64,000 bases of DNA from Flavisolibacter ginsengisoli DSM 18119 (lineage in GTDB: Bacteria > Bacteroidota > Bacteroidia > Chitinophagales > Chitinophagaceae), in the NCBI RefSeq assembly GCF_900129295.1, contig NZ_FQUU01000008.1, positions 1-64,000 of the forward strand, written 5' to 3'. The number at the start of each line of letters is the position of its first letter. The first letter of the stretch is position 1. Below are positions 28,326-38,300 of the stretch, one piece after another. A program made the translations under genes and the position numbers. The notes beneath the pieces were generated by a model. It was not told where the DNA came from, searched no databases, and saw only the letters and a list, made by a program, of their open reading frames with translations.

Positions 28326-29624
28326 ATGTCAGCCAATCATATAAAGTGCCCTAATTGCGGAAATGAATTTGATGTGCAAGAAGTGCTTTCTGCCGATGCA
28401 GAACAAAAGATAAGGCAGGAGTATGAAAAACAGCTTCAGCAATCCCGGAACCAGGTAAGCCTTGAAAAGAAAAAGCTTGAGGAAGATCAGAAGTTGTTTG
28501 AAGAAAAGCGAAGGAAAGAAAATGAATTGTTCCAACAAAGGTTGCAGGCGGAAAAACAAAAACTGGAAACTGAGATCAATCAGCAATTACGAAAAAGCAT
28601 AGCCGCAGATTTCGAAAACCAGTTACGCCTGCTGCAGCAAAGTGCAAAAGATAATGAGGAAAAACTAAGGTCTGCCAGGTTGAAGGAAATGGAATACCTG
28701 CAAAAGGAAGAAGCACTCAAAATGAAAGAACAAGAAATAGAACTGGAAGCCAAACGTGCCATGCAAAAAGAGAGAGAAAGGCTTTCAGACGAGATCCGCA
28801 AGATGGAAGCGCAGAAAAATGAAGCCCGCGAACACGAATACCAGCTAAAGCTAAAAGAACTTGAAAAGCAACTGGATGATCAACGAAAGCTGGCAGATGA
28901 AATGAAAAGAAAGGCAGAACAAGGTTCCATGCAATTGCAGGGGGAAGTGCAGGAACTATTGCTGGAAGAGATATTGAAAGATCATTTTCCTTTTGATGGC
29001 ATTGGTGAAGTGGGCAAAGGTGTAGAAGGAGCAGATTGTATCCAGGTTGTACGTAATCATCTTGGTCACGATTGCGGCAAGATCATTTTTGAAAGCAAAC
29101 GCACCAAGTCATTCAATAATGGTTGGATAGAAAAGCTGAAAGCAGATATGCGCAATAAGCAGGCAGATGTGGCTATATTGGTAACACAGGCTTATCCAAA
29201 AGAAATGACCTGCTTCGGAGAAAAGGATGGTGTATGGATCTGTTCCTTCAGTGAAGTATTGGCGCTTACCAATGCACTCAGGCATACCATTATCCGCATT
29301 GCAGAAACAAAGAAAGCAGAAGAAAATAAGGGCGAGAAAATGCAGATGCTCTATGGTTACCTGACAGGCATAGAATTTCGCCAACAAATAGAAACAATTG
29401 TAGAAGGATTTCTTTCCATGAAAAACTCCATATCAAAAGAAAGGATACAAATGGAAAAGATATGGAAAGAAAGAGAAAAACAATTAGAAAGAGTATTGCT
29501 TAGCACATCCGGAATGTATGGTTCTATTAAAGGAATTGCAGGCGCTTCTATCGGCAACATTCCACTACTTGAGGATGGACTTGATGAAGAAGAAGAATCA
29601 GATCAGAAATTACTGGTAAAATAA
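28326..29624 (+). CDS. DUF2130 protein: zinc-finger-like N-terminus, coiled coil, predicted nuclease-like domain
   Basis: A 432-residue cytoplasmic protein. The N-terminus has a CPNCGNEF motif (one CxxC knuckle), followed by about 180 residues of strongly charged coiled coil (roughly residues 20-205). The C-terminal DUF2130 domain contains GADCIQVV followed by CGKIIFESKRTKSFNNGW, a spacing like the D...ExK core of PD-(D/E)XK nucleases, then QADVAILVTQAYPKEM. The family function is not established to my knowledge; nuclease activity is my inference from the motif. It is monocistronic and unrelated to its neighbours. Confidence 0.88.
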   Translation: MSANHIKCPNCGNEFDVQEVLSADAEQKIRQEYEKQLQQSRNQVSLEKKKLEEDQKLFEEKRRKENELFQQRLQAEKQKLETEINQQLRKSIAADFENQLRLLQQSAKDNEEKLRSARLKEMEYLQKEEALKMKEQEIELEAKRAMQKERERLSDEIRKMEAQKNEAREHEYQLKLKELEKQLDDQRKLADEMKRKAEQGSMQLQGEVQELLLEEILKDHFPFDGIGEVGKGVEGADCIQVVRNHLGHDCGKIIFESKRTKSFNNGWIEKLKADMRNKQADVAILVTQAYPKEMTCFGEKDGVWICSFSEVLALTNALRHTIIRIAETKKAEENKGEKMQMLYGYLTGIEFRQQIETIVEGFLSMKNSISKERIQMEKIWKEREKQLERVLLSTSGMYGSIKGIAGASIGNIPLLEDGLDEEEESDQKLLVK

Positions 29625-29684
29625 TACTATTTAGTACCGATACTTTTCCAGCATCAGGGTCAATATGGGAGACCTTTTGATGAT

Positions 29685-30311
29685 TCAAAAACCTGTGCTT
29701 ACCCAGGCAAGGCAAAGATCTTCAAATAAGTTATAATGAAGCGAAAGATCATAGCTTTCTTTTTCAATAAAACAGGCATTTATTGAACCTTTGACTTTAA
29801 GATCTGAAGGCAACAGCCTTATCTGGTCACTGAAATCCACATTCCCATAAGACCACCATTTAAATACTGCTTCTTTACAGGACCACATTAGGGTTAATGG
29901 AACAATGCTCTCCATACCCTTATGTTTCAAAAATTCCAGTTCCTCCCTGTGAAGGAATTTGTGTTTAATGCGCTCTACCTTCTGGGTTGGTATTTCAATG
30001 TCAACCCCTACCCTGCATTTTTCACTGACAATGACTGCCGCATAATCACCACAGTGTGATATGGAAAAGTGATAGATTTCATTTTCCAGGAAAGGTTTCC
30101 TGGTATCAGCAATGCGGATCAATTCCAGCGGAAATTCCGGGAATAGGTATTTTAGTAACCACCTGCCTGCCAGGTGTTGCAAGCGCTTATGCGGATGTGT
30201 AATTTCGCGCTGAAGGGGCACGGCTTTTAAAAAGAAATCTTCAGCCTCTTCCAACTTCCAAATGGCCAGCCTGGTGTATGTATCAATATCCTGTTGATAA
30301 AAAATGGGCAT
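29685..30311 (-). CDS. 4'-phosphopantetheinyl transferase superfamily protein
   Basis: A 208-residue Sfp/AcpT-type enzyme that attaches the phosphopantetheine arm of CoA to carrier proteins. The magnesium-binding motif is RVGVDIEIP, and the second motif is WSCKEAVFKWW; ISHCGDYAAVIVS precedes them. The size fits short bacterial members. It could serve acyl carrier protein or a specialised carrier; there is no biosynthetic cluster nearby. A TATATTTG -7 element lies on the minus strand at 30351-30358, about 40 bases before the start. Confidence 0.9.
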   Translation of the reverse strand: MPIFYQQDIDTYTRLAIWKLEEAEDFFLKAVPLQREITHPHKRLQHLAGRWLLKYLFPEFPLELIRIADTRKPFLENEIYHFSISHCGDYAAVIVSEKCRVGVDIEIPTQKVERIKHKFLHREELEFLKHKGMESIVPLTLMWSCKEAVFKWWSYGNVDFSDQIRLLPSDLKVKGSINACFIEKESYDLSLHYNLFEDLCLAWVSTGF

Positions 30312-30381
30312 TGTTTCAAAAATCGCAAGTATTTTGCCTCAGTCAAAATTCAAATATAACTAGTCAAAAGTCAAAATATTC

Positions 30382-30918
30382 ATGATCCTTTCAGATTCGC
30401 GCATTCTTGAAGAGATAGAAAAAGGAACCATCAAGCTGGACCCTTACCGCCGGGAATGCCTTGGAAGCAATAGCTATGATGTGCACCTTGGCCCATACCT
30501 GGCCACGTATAGGGAACACATACTGGATGCTAAAAAGCACAATGAGATCGAGCATTTTGAAATACCTGAAGAAGGATTTGTTTTATATCCTCATATTTTT
30601 TACCTGGGAGTAACAGAGGAATATACAGAGACACACGCCCATGTACCATTTCTTGAAGGCAAATCATCAACCGGCCGCCTTGGCATCGATATCCACGCCA
30701 CTGCAGGCAAAGGCGATGTGGGCTTTTGCGGACACTGGACGCTGGAGATATCTGTAAAACAACCAGTAAAGGTATATCGTGGTATGCCAGTAGGCCAATT
30801 GATCTATTTCCCTGTTGACGGTGAAATATTGGTTAGCTACAACCAGAAAGCTAATGCCAAATACAGCGGCCAGCCTAAAACACCGGTGGAAAGCATGATG
30901 TGGAAGAATAAGTTTTGA
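30382..30918 (+). CDS. dcd: dCTP deaminase
   Basis: A 178-residue trimeric dUTPase-fold enzyme that deaminates dCTP to dUTP. The start MILSDSRILEEIEKGTI is typical. The nucleotide-binding EGKSSTGRLGIDIHATAGKG and the catalytic-glutamate segment DVGFCGHWTLEISV are intact, as is the final NAKYSGQPKTPVESMMW. Divergent from the phosphopantetheinyl transferase gene. Confidence 0.95.
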   Translation: MILSDSRILEEIEKGTIKLDPYRRECLGSNSYDVHLGPYLATYREHILDAKKHNEIEHFEIPEEGFVLYPHIFYLGVTEEYTETHAHVPFLEGKSSTGRLGIDIHATAGKGDVGFCGHWTLEISVKQPVKVYRGMPVGQLIYFPVDGEILVSYNQKANAKYSGQPKTPVESMMWKNKF

Positions 30919-31090
30919 GTTAGACAATAGACATAGTAAAAAATCACAAAGTTGGCTGGTTAACAGGTTGAAAAGTTGATAAGAGAGGGTTCACTTCAAC
31001 TTCCTCAATAATCCTCTTAATTCCTGTTATTCATGGTTCTCTCCTTCATCATTCGACATTCCTTGTTCGACATTCAATATTCCCATCCTT
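30919..31090. other. Gap after dcd, no gene seen
   Basis: AT-rich and non-coding. It leads into the palindromic repeat element at 31091; the whole gap runs to 31311 between two convergent genes. Confidence 0.5.
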
Positions 31091-31203
31091 CTCCCTATCT
31101 AAGGCAAGGGAAAGCCCTACCTGCAGTATAGATACTGCGTGATCACCACGCAGTATCTATACCGGAGCTATACAGTTGATGGGAAGTTGATAGGAAGAAG
31201 ATA
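31091..31203. repeat. Dispersed palindromic element, copy 1
   Basis: Starts CTCCCTATCTAAGG and holds a perfect 16-bp hairpin (31126-31141 with 31147-31162, loop ATCAC). It continues CCGGAGCTATAcAG and ends with GATAGGAAGAAGATA, which is partly complementary to its start. The second copy at 52964 shares the ends and has the same stem with compensatory changes. It carries a 21-base insertion before the hairpin that copy 2 lacks. It looks like a REP- or MITE-like element placed between convergent genes. Confidence 0.75.
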
Positions 31204-31311
31204 AGGGTGAAACCGATAGCTGGAAAACAGAAATTAATAGAAATGCTTATTGAATGATTACCAGGCCAACCGGCAGGTATTGAAACAGGATATTAAGTTA
31301 ATTGAAGGAAA

Positions 31312-32403
31312 TCAAAGGGCCTGGGCGCCATATTTCTTCATATAAGCTATTAACCAGGCTACCACTTCGTTATAAGTAGCTTTTCCTTTTGGCTGGTTGT
31401 TCATCTTAAGGTAGCTGTCGTAAAAGTCTGACATAAAAGGCTCAACTACATTGCGGCTGTTATAAATATATTCCAGGTAGGTTTTATAATCCTTTTTGAA
31501 TTGGGGATGAACAGACAGGCGGAGTTCTTTAAATCGGGTGGTATCAAACCGAACCAACTCTCTTATGGCATAGGTATAAGCATCATAATAGGCTGAATAC
31601 CTGAATTCCAGGTTGTTTGACTCTCTGCCAGCCAGAAATGCCACCATATTTGCTTCATTTTCTTTGGCATACCCCAACTGGTGGGCTATCTCATGACAAA
31701 GAATAAATGGTTTAATAAATGCCGGCACAGTGGTCTTCACCTGTGCTTCACCGGAAAAGGGATTGTAGTAGCCAGTAAATCCAAAATACTGGCCTACATG
31801 CGAATACAGGGAACCTTTTATAGAAGCAGACTGGTAACTTAAATAGGGATATTGTTCTTTGATCTTGTCATAAACTGCCACGCCTTCCCTGAACAAAAAG
31901 GAATTGTCATCAAGATGAAGTCTTTTCAAAGAGTCAACACCCATGGCATAACCATTCAGTTTTACCTGGAGGGACAATGCCAGCTCGTAAACATCATTTG
32001 CAGTATAATTTTCAACCTTTAAACCTAACTGGTGTTCTATACCCTGCCTGTTGTAATTCAATCCCCAAAACACATTAAACACGATATAGATCCATAAAAC
32101 AAGCCTGATATATTTTTTAAAAAGCACCCGGGAAAGGTATTCCTGGAGTTGTTTTTTTGCCAGCAAACTAATCAACTTCCATGTTTTCCACACCAGCCAT
32201 ATGAATGCTGCCAGGTAGAAAATATCCCCTATACTAACCGGGATCCATCCAAATAGGGATCTTAATAATCGTGAGAACAAGGGATAAAAACCATAAGTAT
32301 AGTATTGTTCCACCAATGCTTCCTTCACAGAAAATAGCTTGATAACAATAGCAATAAAGAGAAGTATTAGTAACTTTCTGTCCCTCAGTAGACTTTTCAA
32401 CAT
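31312..32403 (-). CDS. DUF3810 membrane protein with HExxH metalloprotease-like motif
   Basis: About 363 residues from the ATG at 32403; a longer frame begins with a TTG at 32439 that overlaps a likely -7 element. Three N-terminal membrane segments (LLILLFIAIVIKLF, IGDIFYLAAFIWLVW, LVLWIYIVFNVFWGL) precede a soluble domain. That domain has the zinc-type motif LCHEIAHQLGYAKENEANM, where HEIAH and the downstream Glu resemble the gluzincin arrangement. The family is common in Bacteroidota and has no settled function. Membrane-bound metalloprotease activity is inferred from the motif. Confidence 0.87.
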   Translation of the reverse strand: MLKSLLRDRKLLILLFIAIVIKLFSVKEALVEQYYTYGFYPLFSRLLRSLFGWIPVSIGDIFYLAAFIWLVWKTWKLISLLAKKQLQEYLSRVLFKKYIRLVLWIYIVFNVFWGLNYNRQGIEHQLGLKVENYTANDVYELALSLQVKLNGYAMGVDSLKRLHLDDNSFLFREGVAVYDKIKEQYPYLSYQSASIKGSLYSHVGQYFGFTGYYNPFSGEAQVKTTVPAFIKPFILCHEIAHQLGYAKENEANMVAFLAGRESNNLEFRYSAYYDAYTYAIRELVRFDTTRFKELRLSVHPQFKKDYKTYLEYIYNSRNVVEPFMSDFYDSYLKMNNQPKGKATYNEVVAWLIAYMKKYGAQAL

Positions 32404-32465
32404 GTTTTTATAGGCAGATTCGTTAAAATCTTTAAGCAAAATACTGCTTTTCAGCCTATTTCCTT

Positions 32466-32473
32466 TACCTTTG
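32466..32473 (+). promoter_or_regulatory. -7 promoter element of the yceD-rpmF-plsX operon
   Basis: TACCTTTG is a perfect match to the Bacteroidota -7 consensus TAnnTTTG, 56 bases before the DUF177 start codon. No TTTG -33 box is at the usual distance. Confidence 0.6.
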
Positions 32474-32528
32474 CGACCCTGAAATAAATCCCGGGCAATT
32501 GCCCTGGAGAGGTCTTAAAATCTGGATC

Positions 32529-33098
32529 ATGAGTAACAGGAGGGAATATGAGATTGCTTTTGTGGGTTTGAAACCAGGTATTCACGAATTCAGTTATGAG
32601 ATTTCAGACAGGTTCTTTGAAGATTATGGGGTTCAGGATTTCCAACAAGTGCAAGCCAATGTAAAATTAAGGCTGGAAAAGAATAACAGCTTTTTGATAC
32701 TACGCTTTGAAATTGGCGGTAAGGCTGATGTGACATGCGACCGTTGTAACAACGAGCTACCGCTTCAGTTGTTTGATGAGTTTACTGTTACAGTGAAGAT
32801 GGTGGAAGAACCTGATTTGATGAATGACCAGGAAGAAGATCCGGATGTTTATTACATTTCCCGTGGTGAAAGCCACCTATATGTAAAAGACTGGATATAT
32901 GAATTCATCAACCTTAGCATACCCATGCAAAAGACCTGCGAATATGAGAATATGGACGGTCCTTATTGCAATGCAGCAGCAAGGGAATTGCTGAATGGAT
33001 TAAAACCCAAAGAAGCACCCAAGGAAAATCCTTTATGGAAAGGATTAGAAAAATTTAAATCGCCACCAGCAGGTGAAGGAGCAGGAAACGAGAGTTGA
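32529..33098 (+). CDS. DUF177/YceD family protein
   Basis: About 189 residues from the ATG at 32529. YceD-family proteins are encoded next to ribosomal protein L32 and have been linked to large-ribosomal-subunit RNA processing. Conserved parts here are ADVTCDRCNNELPLQL, with a CxxC pair, DVYYISRGESHLYVKDWIYE, and a C-terminal zinc-like pair (KTCEYENMDGPYCN). The gene order yceD, rpmF, plsX is conserved across many bacteria, which supports the call. Confidence 0.9.
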   Translation: MSNRREYEIAFVGLKPGIHEFSYEISDRFFEDYGVQDFQQVQANVKLRLEKNNSFLILRFEIGGKADVTCDRCNNELPLQLFDEFTVTVKMVEEPDLMNDQEEDPDVYYISRGESHLYVKDWIYEFINLSIPMQKTCEYENMDGPYCNAAARELLNGLKPKEAPKENPLWKGLEKFKSPPAGEGAGNES

Positions 33099-33274
33099 CC
33101 TGGCCAAAACTGCAGGGTGAAGCAGAACAAAAGAAGAGTATTAGCTCTGAAGGAAACGAAGGAGCAAATGGCTGAATAAACTTGTTGCAGTACAAGTGAG
33201 TGACACAAGGAACGGTGAGGAAAGAACCAAAAGCTGGTAACAAAAAAATTATTGAACGCTTTTAATTATTAGTT

Positions 33275-33469
33275 ATGCCAAATCCCAAACGCAGACATTC
33301 GCAGCAGAGAAGTGCCAAGCGTAGAACACATTATAAGGCTGTAGCAGCTACACTTACTACCGACAAGGCTACCGGCGAAACACATGTTCGTCACCGCGCA
33401 CATGTAAGTGAAGGTAAATTGTACTACAAAGGACAAGTAGTTGCAGAAACTTCCCCGATTAAGAAGTAA
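33275..33469 (+). CDS. rpmF: 50S ribosomal protein L32
   Basis: A 64-residue basic protein with the diagnostic start MPNPKRRHSQQRSAKRRTHY. It lacks the zinc-binding cysteines of the C+ form, so it is the C-minus paralogue type usual in Bacteroidota. It sits between yceD and plsX as in most genomes. Confidence 0.97.
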   Translation: MPNPKRRHSQQRSAKRRTHYKAVAATLTTDKATGETHVRHRAHVSEGKLYYKGQVVAETSPIKK

Positions 33470-33540
33470 TCGAAATCTTTTTTACAGAATCCATCTTCCG
33501 CTGATTGGCGGGAGCATGGATTTTTTATTTTTGGATACGA

Positions 33541-34476
33541 ATGAAGATAGGAATTGACATGATGGGTGGCGATTTTGCCCCCCTTGAAGCAATTAAGGGT
33601 ATTCAACACTATGTAGAGGAAGGCAATGCACACCTGGTTTTGATAGGCGACGAAGACAAGATCACTCCCCTGCTGTCTGAATATAATATTCCCGGTGAAA
33701 GATATACAGTGGTGCATGCACCACAGGTGATTGGTATGCACGAACATCCTACCAGGGCATTAAAAGAAAAACAACAGTCATCAATAGCCGTAGGATTTCA
33801 TTTGCTGGCTTCCGGCAAAATGGATGCTTTTATCAGCGCCGGTAATACTGGTGCCATGCTGGTTGGCTCTTTATATTCCCTGAAACCTATAGAAGGCGTT
33901 TTAAGACCTACTATTTCTACTATCATTCCTAAAGAAAATGGCAGCACCGGGCTTTTGCTTGATGTAGGTCTGAATTCTGATTGTAAACCTGAGCAGTTAA
34001 ACCAGTTTGCGGTAATGGGAACTGTATATGCACAACAGATATTGGGCATTGACAATCCACGTGTAGCCCTGTTGAATATTGGAGAAGAAGAAGGGAAAGG
34101 TAATTTGCTGGCACAGGCCACCTACCCCCTGCTGAAGGAAAACAAGCACATCAATTTCATTGGTAATGTAGAAGGTCGGGATGTATTAATAGATAAAGCT
34201 GATATTATAGTGTGTGATGGTTTCTCTGGTAATATCATTTTGAAATTGGCTGAAAGTTTATTTGAGATAACAGGACGTAAGGAAATTCATCATGAATATT
34301 TCGACCGTTTCAACTTTGAGAATTATGGTGGTACACCTGTGTTGGGTATATCAAAACCTGTGATCATTGGTCATGGGATCAGCAAAGGCAAGGCATTTAA
34401 AAATATGATTGTAGTTGCGCAGAAGATGATAGAGAAAGATGTGATGGAAAAATTGCATACAGAGTTAATAAATTAA
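33541..34476 (+). CDS. plsX: Phosphate acyltransferase PlsX
   Basis: About 311 residues from ATG 33541 (MKIGIDMMGGDFAPLEAIKG); an upstream TTG frame extends it artificially. PlsX converts acyl-ACP to acyl-phosphate for phospholipid synthesis, as a peripheral membrane enzyme. Conserved motifs include DAFISAGNTGAMLVGSLY, LLDVGLNSDCKPEQLNQF, ALLNIGEEEGKGN and IVCDGFSGNIILKLAE. No fabH follows; the operon ends at the tRNA. Confidence 0.96.
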   Translation: MKIGIDMMGGDFAPLEAIKGIQHYVEEGNAHLVLIGDEDKITPLLSEYNIPGERYTVVHAPQVIGMHEHPTRALKEKQQSSIAVGFHLLASGKMDAFISAGNTGAMLVGSLYSLKPIEGVLRPTISTIIPKENGSTGLLLDVGLNSDCKPEQLNQFAVMGTVYAQQILGIDNPRVALLNIGEEEGKGNLLAQATYPLLKENKHINFIGNVEGRDVLIDKADIIVCDGFSGNIILKLAESLFEITGRKEIHHEYFDRFNFENYGGTPVLGISKPVIIGHGISKGKAFKNMIVVAQKMIEKDVMEKLHTELIN

Positions 34477-34495
34477 AAAATTAAAAGGAAGATTT

Positions 34496-34527
34496 TTTGG
34501 CAGCAATAGTGAACGCCCTTATTTTTG
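34496..34527 (+). promoter_or_regulatory. Promoter of tRNA-Lys
   Basis: TTTG at 34496-34499 and TATTTTTG at 34520-34527 are separated by 20 bases, matching the Bacteroidota TTTG-N19-20-TAnnTTTG promoter. The tRNA begins 18 bases later. Confidence 0.78.
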
Positions 34528-34545
34528 CACTCCCAATTACGAAAT

Positions 34546-34618
34546 GATCTCGTAGCTCAGTTGGTAGAGCAATACACTTTTAATGTATGGGCCCTGGGTT
34601 CGAGTCCCAGCGGGATCA
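34546..34618 (+). tRNA. tRNA-Lys (anticodon TTT)
   Basis: A complete cloverleaf: acceptor GATCTCG/CGGGATC (one T-G), D arm GCTC/GAGC with AGTTGGTA, anticodon stem ATACA/TGTAT with loop CTTTTAA, and T arm CTGGG-TTCGAGT-CCCAG. The discriminator is A and CCA is not encoded. Confidence 0.97.
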
Positions 34619-34641
34619 CAAACAACAGATCAAACTTGCAA

Positions 34642-34677
34642 AAAGTCGCTTAGAATGAAAATTTTAAGCGGCTTTTT
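34642..34677 (+). terminator. Terminator after tRNA-Lys
   Basis: AAAGTCGCTTA pairs with TAAGCGGCTTT (one wobble) and is followed by TTTTTT. It ends the tRNA transcript. Confidence 0.8.
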
Positions 34678-35367
34678 TGCTTTTAGTAGTAAAAAGTTGA
34701 TCAAAATGTTCCACTCTGCAGGTTGGCAATTCGGTTAGCACCGAAACACTATAAATTCCCTTACCGGGTAATGAAGTCACAGACATTAATAATCACCAGG
34801 CCATTATGAAAGCAAAACCCCAATGCCATAGAGAACTTGGGGCCAGAGACGTGATCATTATTGCAGAATAAGATCTACGCTCATATTCAAAACCAGCATT
34901 TAAAAAACAATCTTTATAAATCTGTGCTCTGAATTACTAAAACTATTCAGGCATTTTACATTATTTGGCTACATCTTATTTATCCTCTAAAGTCCCGTAA
35001 AATGACATTTGTGTTGCAATAAATCCAGTGGTACATATTGGTTACGATTCCTTTTCCTTTAAAAAGATCTTCAAACTCAAGGAACTTTGTCTCGCCTGGA
35101 TGTCAGTATTGATGTAGATTCAGAATTGAAAACCTAAGTTAGATGTGGCATATACAAAGACTACAGGTTCTCAAAAACCTCATTTTGAATACAACGCTTC
35201 TTTATCTTCAAACATGCAAAATTTAGTAAGAAAGCAAATAGAAAAAATAAAAGATCAGAAAACCTTTGTCAATAGCAATATTTGCGCAATCGTTTGTATG
35301 GTATACATGCCGGATCGTAGGTTAACTTTCGTTGACTAATCATTCTCACTTTAATTTCAAATTGCTG
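34678..35367. other. Long gap between tRNA-Lys and the GH31 gene
   Basis: About 690 bases without a convincing gene. Short open stretches (34690-34800, 34805-34870) and a GTG-started 64-codon frame at 35145 have no recognisable product. The position right after a tRNA gene and before a carbohydrate gene cluster is typical of island borders, but no repeat of the tRNA 3' end and no integrase were seen. Confidence 0.5.
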
Positions 35368-38300
35368 ATGAAAAAGAGATTTCAATATTTAATATCTTTC
35401 TATTTCACAATTATATATCTGGCAACATGCTCTTTTAAAGCAACTGCACAACAGCCACATACAGAAATTAATAAAGCAAAGCAGGACACCGTAACAATAA
35501 TAAGCGTAAGAAAAGTAAATACAACCACGGTGGATGTGCAACTCTCCAATAAACAACACATGTTGTTTGATTTTTATGGTGACAACATCTTTCGATGGTT
35601 CTATGATAAAACCGGAGGTCTTCTCCGGGATCCTGAATCACAACCAGCTGCAAACATTCTGGTTGACAACCCACGAAAACCTGTTCAAAAATTACAGGTA
35701 ACAAGTTCTAATAACAAATTCAATATCAGCACTGGAAAAATAGATATTGAATTGGATAAATCATCAACAGGTATAAGAATATTAAATAAGGAATTAAAGA
35801 TCATTGTAGAGACCCTGGCACCAGTGTCATTTGACAAGAAAAAAGTGTCACTGCACTTGAAAGAAAACGCTCAGGAATATTTCTATGGCGGTGGCGTCCA
35901 AAATGGCAGATTCTCCCATAAAGGAAAAACAATTGCAATTGAAAACCAGAATAGCTGGACTGATGGTGGTGTGGCATCTCCTACCCCATTTTTCTGGTCT
36001 ACAAATGGTTACGGTATATTGTGGTACACTTTTAAAAAAGGCAAATACGATTTCGGAAATAAGGAACCAGGTGTAGTTTCCCTTTCACATGAGACCAATT
36101 ACCTGGATGTATTTTTTATGGTGGACAAAAGCCCCGAAACCATTCTAAACGATTTTTACCAACTAACAGGGCACCCGGTATTACTGCCAAAATTTGCTTT
36201 TTATGAAGGACATTTAAATGCCTATAATAGGGATTTTTGGAAAGCGGATTCAAGTGCCATTCTTTTTGAAGATTCAAAAAGATATAAAGAGAGTCAGAAA
36301 GACAATGGGGGAACTAAAGAGTCCCTAAATGGTGAAAATAAAAATTACCAGTTTTCTGCGCGTGCTGTAATTGACCGGTATAAATCAAATGATTTTCCCT
36401 TAGGTTGGATACTTCCCAATGACGGTTATGGTGCAGGTTATGGACAAACAAATACGTTGGATAGCAATATTCTGAATCTAAAATCCTTTAGTGAATATGC
36501 CAGGCGACACGGAGTATATATCGGATTGTGGACACAATCTGATCTCCATCCTAAAGACAGCATACCCGCATTACTGCAAAGAGATATTGTAAAGGAAGTG
36601 GGTGTGGCTGGAGTACGAGTCTTGAAAACAGACGTAGCCTGGGTTGGCCAGGGGTATTCTTTTGGCTTGAATGCAGTTGCTGAAGTCTCAAAGATTATCC
36701 CTCAGTATGGTGATAATGCCCGTCCCTTCATAATTACTTTAGATGGTTGGGCAGGTACACAACGCTATGCAGGCGTATGGACAGGCGATCAGACAGGCGG
36801 CATGTGGGAATATATACGATTTCATATTCCTACATATTTAGGCTCAGGATTATCTGGCCAACCCAATATTACCTCAGATATGGATGGAATATTTGGAGGG
36901 AAGAATGCAATAATAAATACCAGGGATTTCCAGTGGAAAACCTTCACTCCTATGGAACTCAATATGGACGGATGGGGTTCCAATGAAAAATATCCCTTCG
37001 CCTTGGGAGAACCAGCTACATCTATTAATCGTACCTATCTGAAATTAAAATCTGAGCTCATTCCATATACATACAGCATTGCCAAAGAATCAATCACTGG
37101 TTTGCCAATGATGCGTGCCATGTTCATTGAATATCCAGGCAAATACACATTCGGTACTCATACGCAATATCAATACATGTATGGACCCTCATTTTTAGTA
37201 GCTCCGGTTTATAAATCTACTAATGCTGACACATTGGGTAATGATATACGGAATGGCATCTACTTGCCAAAAGGTCAATGGATCGATTATTTCACAGGAA
37301 ATATGTACAGCGGAGACTGCATCCTCAATAATTTCAAAACACCAATTTGGAAACTTCCCTTATTTATAAAGAATGGGGCTATCATCCCTTTGGCTAATCC
37401 TAATAACAATGTAACAGAAATAGATAAAAGCCTACGAATTTATGAAATTTTTCCAGCAGGCAAATCCTACTTTAATGAATACGATGATGACGGAGTTACT
37501 GAATCGAACAAAAAAGGCAATAGCATTTCAACTCTCATAGAATCTTCCCAGCAAGGTAATATGGTCACTATTACTATTCATCCTTCTAAAGGAAACTTCG
37601 CTGGCTTTGTGAAAAATAAAACTACGGAGTTTCGAATAAATGTTACTCAGCCCTCCCGCTCAGTAATGGCCAGTGTGGGGAACCAAAAAATTAAATTAAG
37701 AAAGGCAGTATCAAAACAGAGCTTTATAAGGCAAACTAATGTGTATTTCTACGACCCTGCTCCAAATCTAAACAGCTTTGCTACTAAAGGAACTGAATTT
37801 GAAAAACTGATCATTTCCAGGAACCCTCAGCTACTTGTAAAAATTGCTGCAACGGATATCACAATAAATAAAATTAAGCTAATAGTGAATGGATTTATTT
37901 TTGAGCCTACCGACCATTCCCGAACATCATCAGGCCCGCTTATTACACCGTTAAATGCACATGTTACTGATGCTTACAGAAAAGCATATACCTTAAAACC
38001 ATCCTGGAATAAGGTTTCTAATGCAGATTATTATGAAATTGATTTCGACGGACAGAGATACACACACATTAAAGATACCAGCCTCGCATTTGAGGATTTA
38101 TTACCCGAGACAAACTATACTTTTAAATTACGTTCCGTTAATAAAGTTGCGACCTCACCCTGGACTTCATTTTCAGCCAGGACACAAGTGAATCCTTTGG
38201 AATTTGCTATTAAGGGCATAATGGCATACTCCACAACGCCCGCCGAGGAAGGAACTGAATTGTCCAACTTATTCGATTTTGATGAAAGCTCAATGTGGCA

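Noticed and set aside
28070-28336. 88-codon minus-strand frame
   Set aside because: It covers the SAM-I aptamer, whose RNA consensus explains the sequence better.
35145-35339. 64-codon frame before the GH31 gene
   Set aside because: GTG start, no signal or motif, and it overlaps the upstream region of GH31; chance frame more likely.
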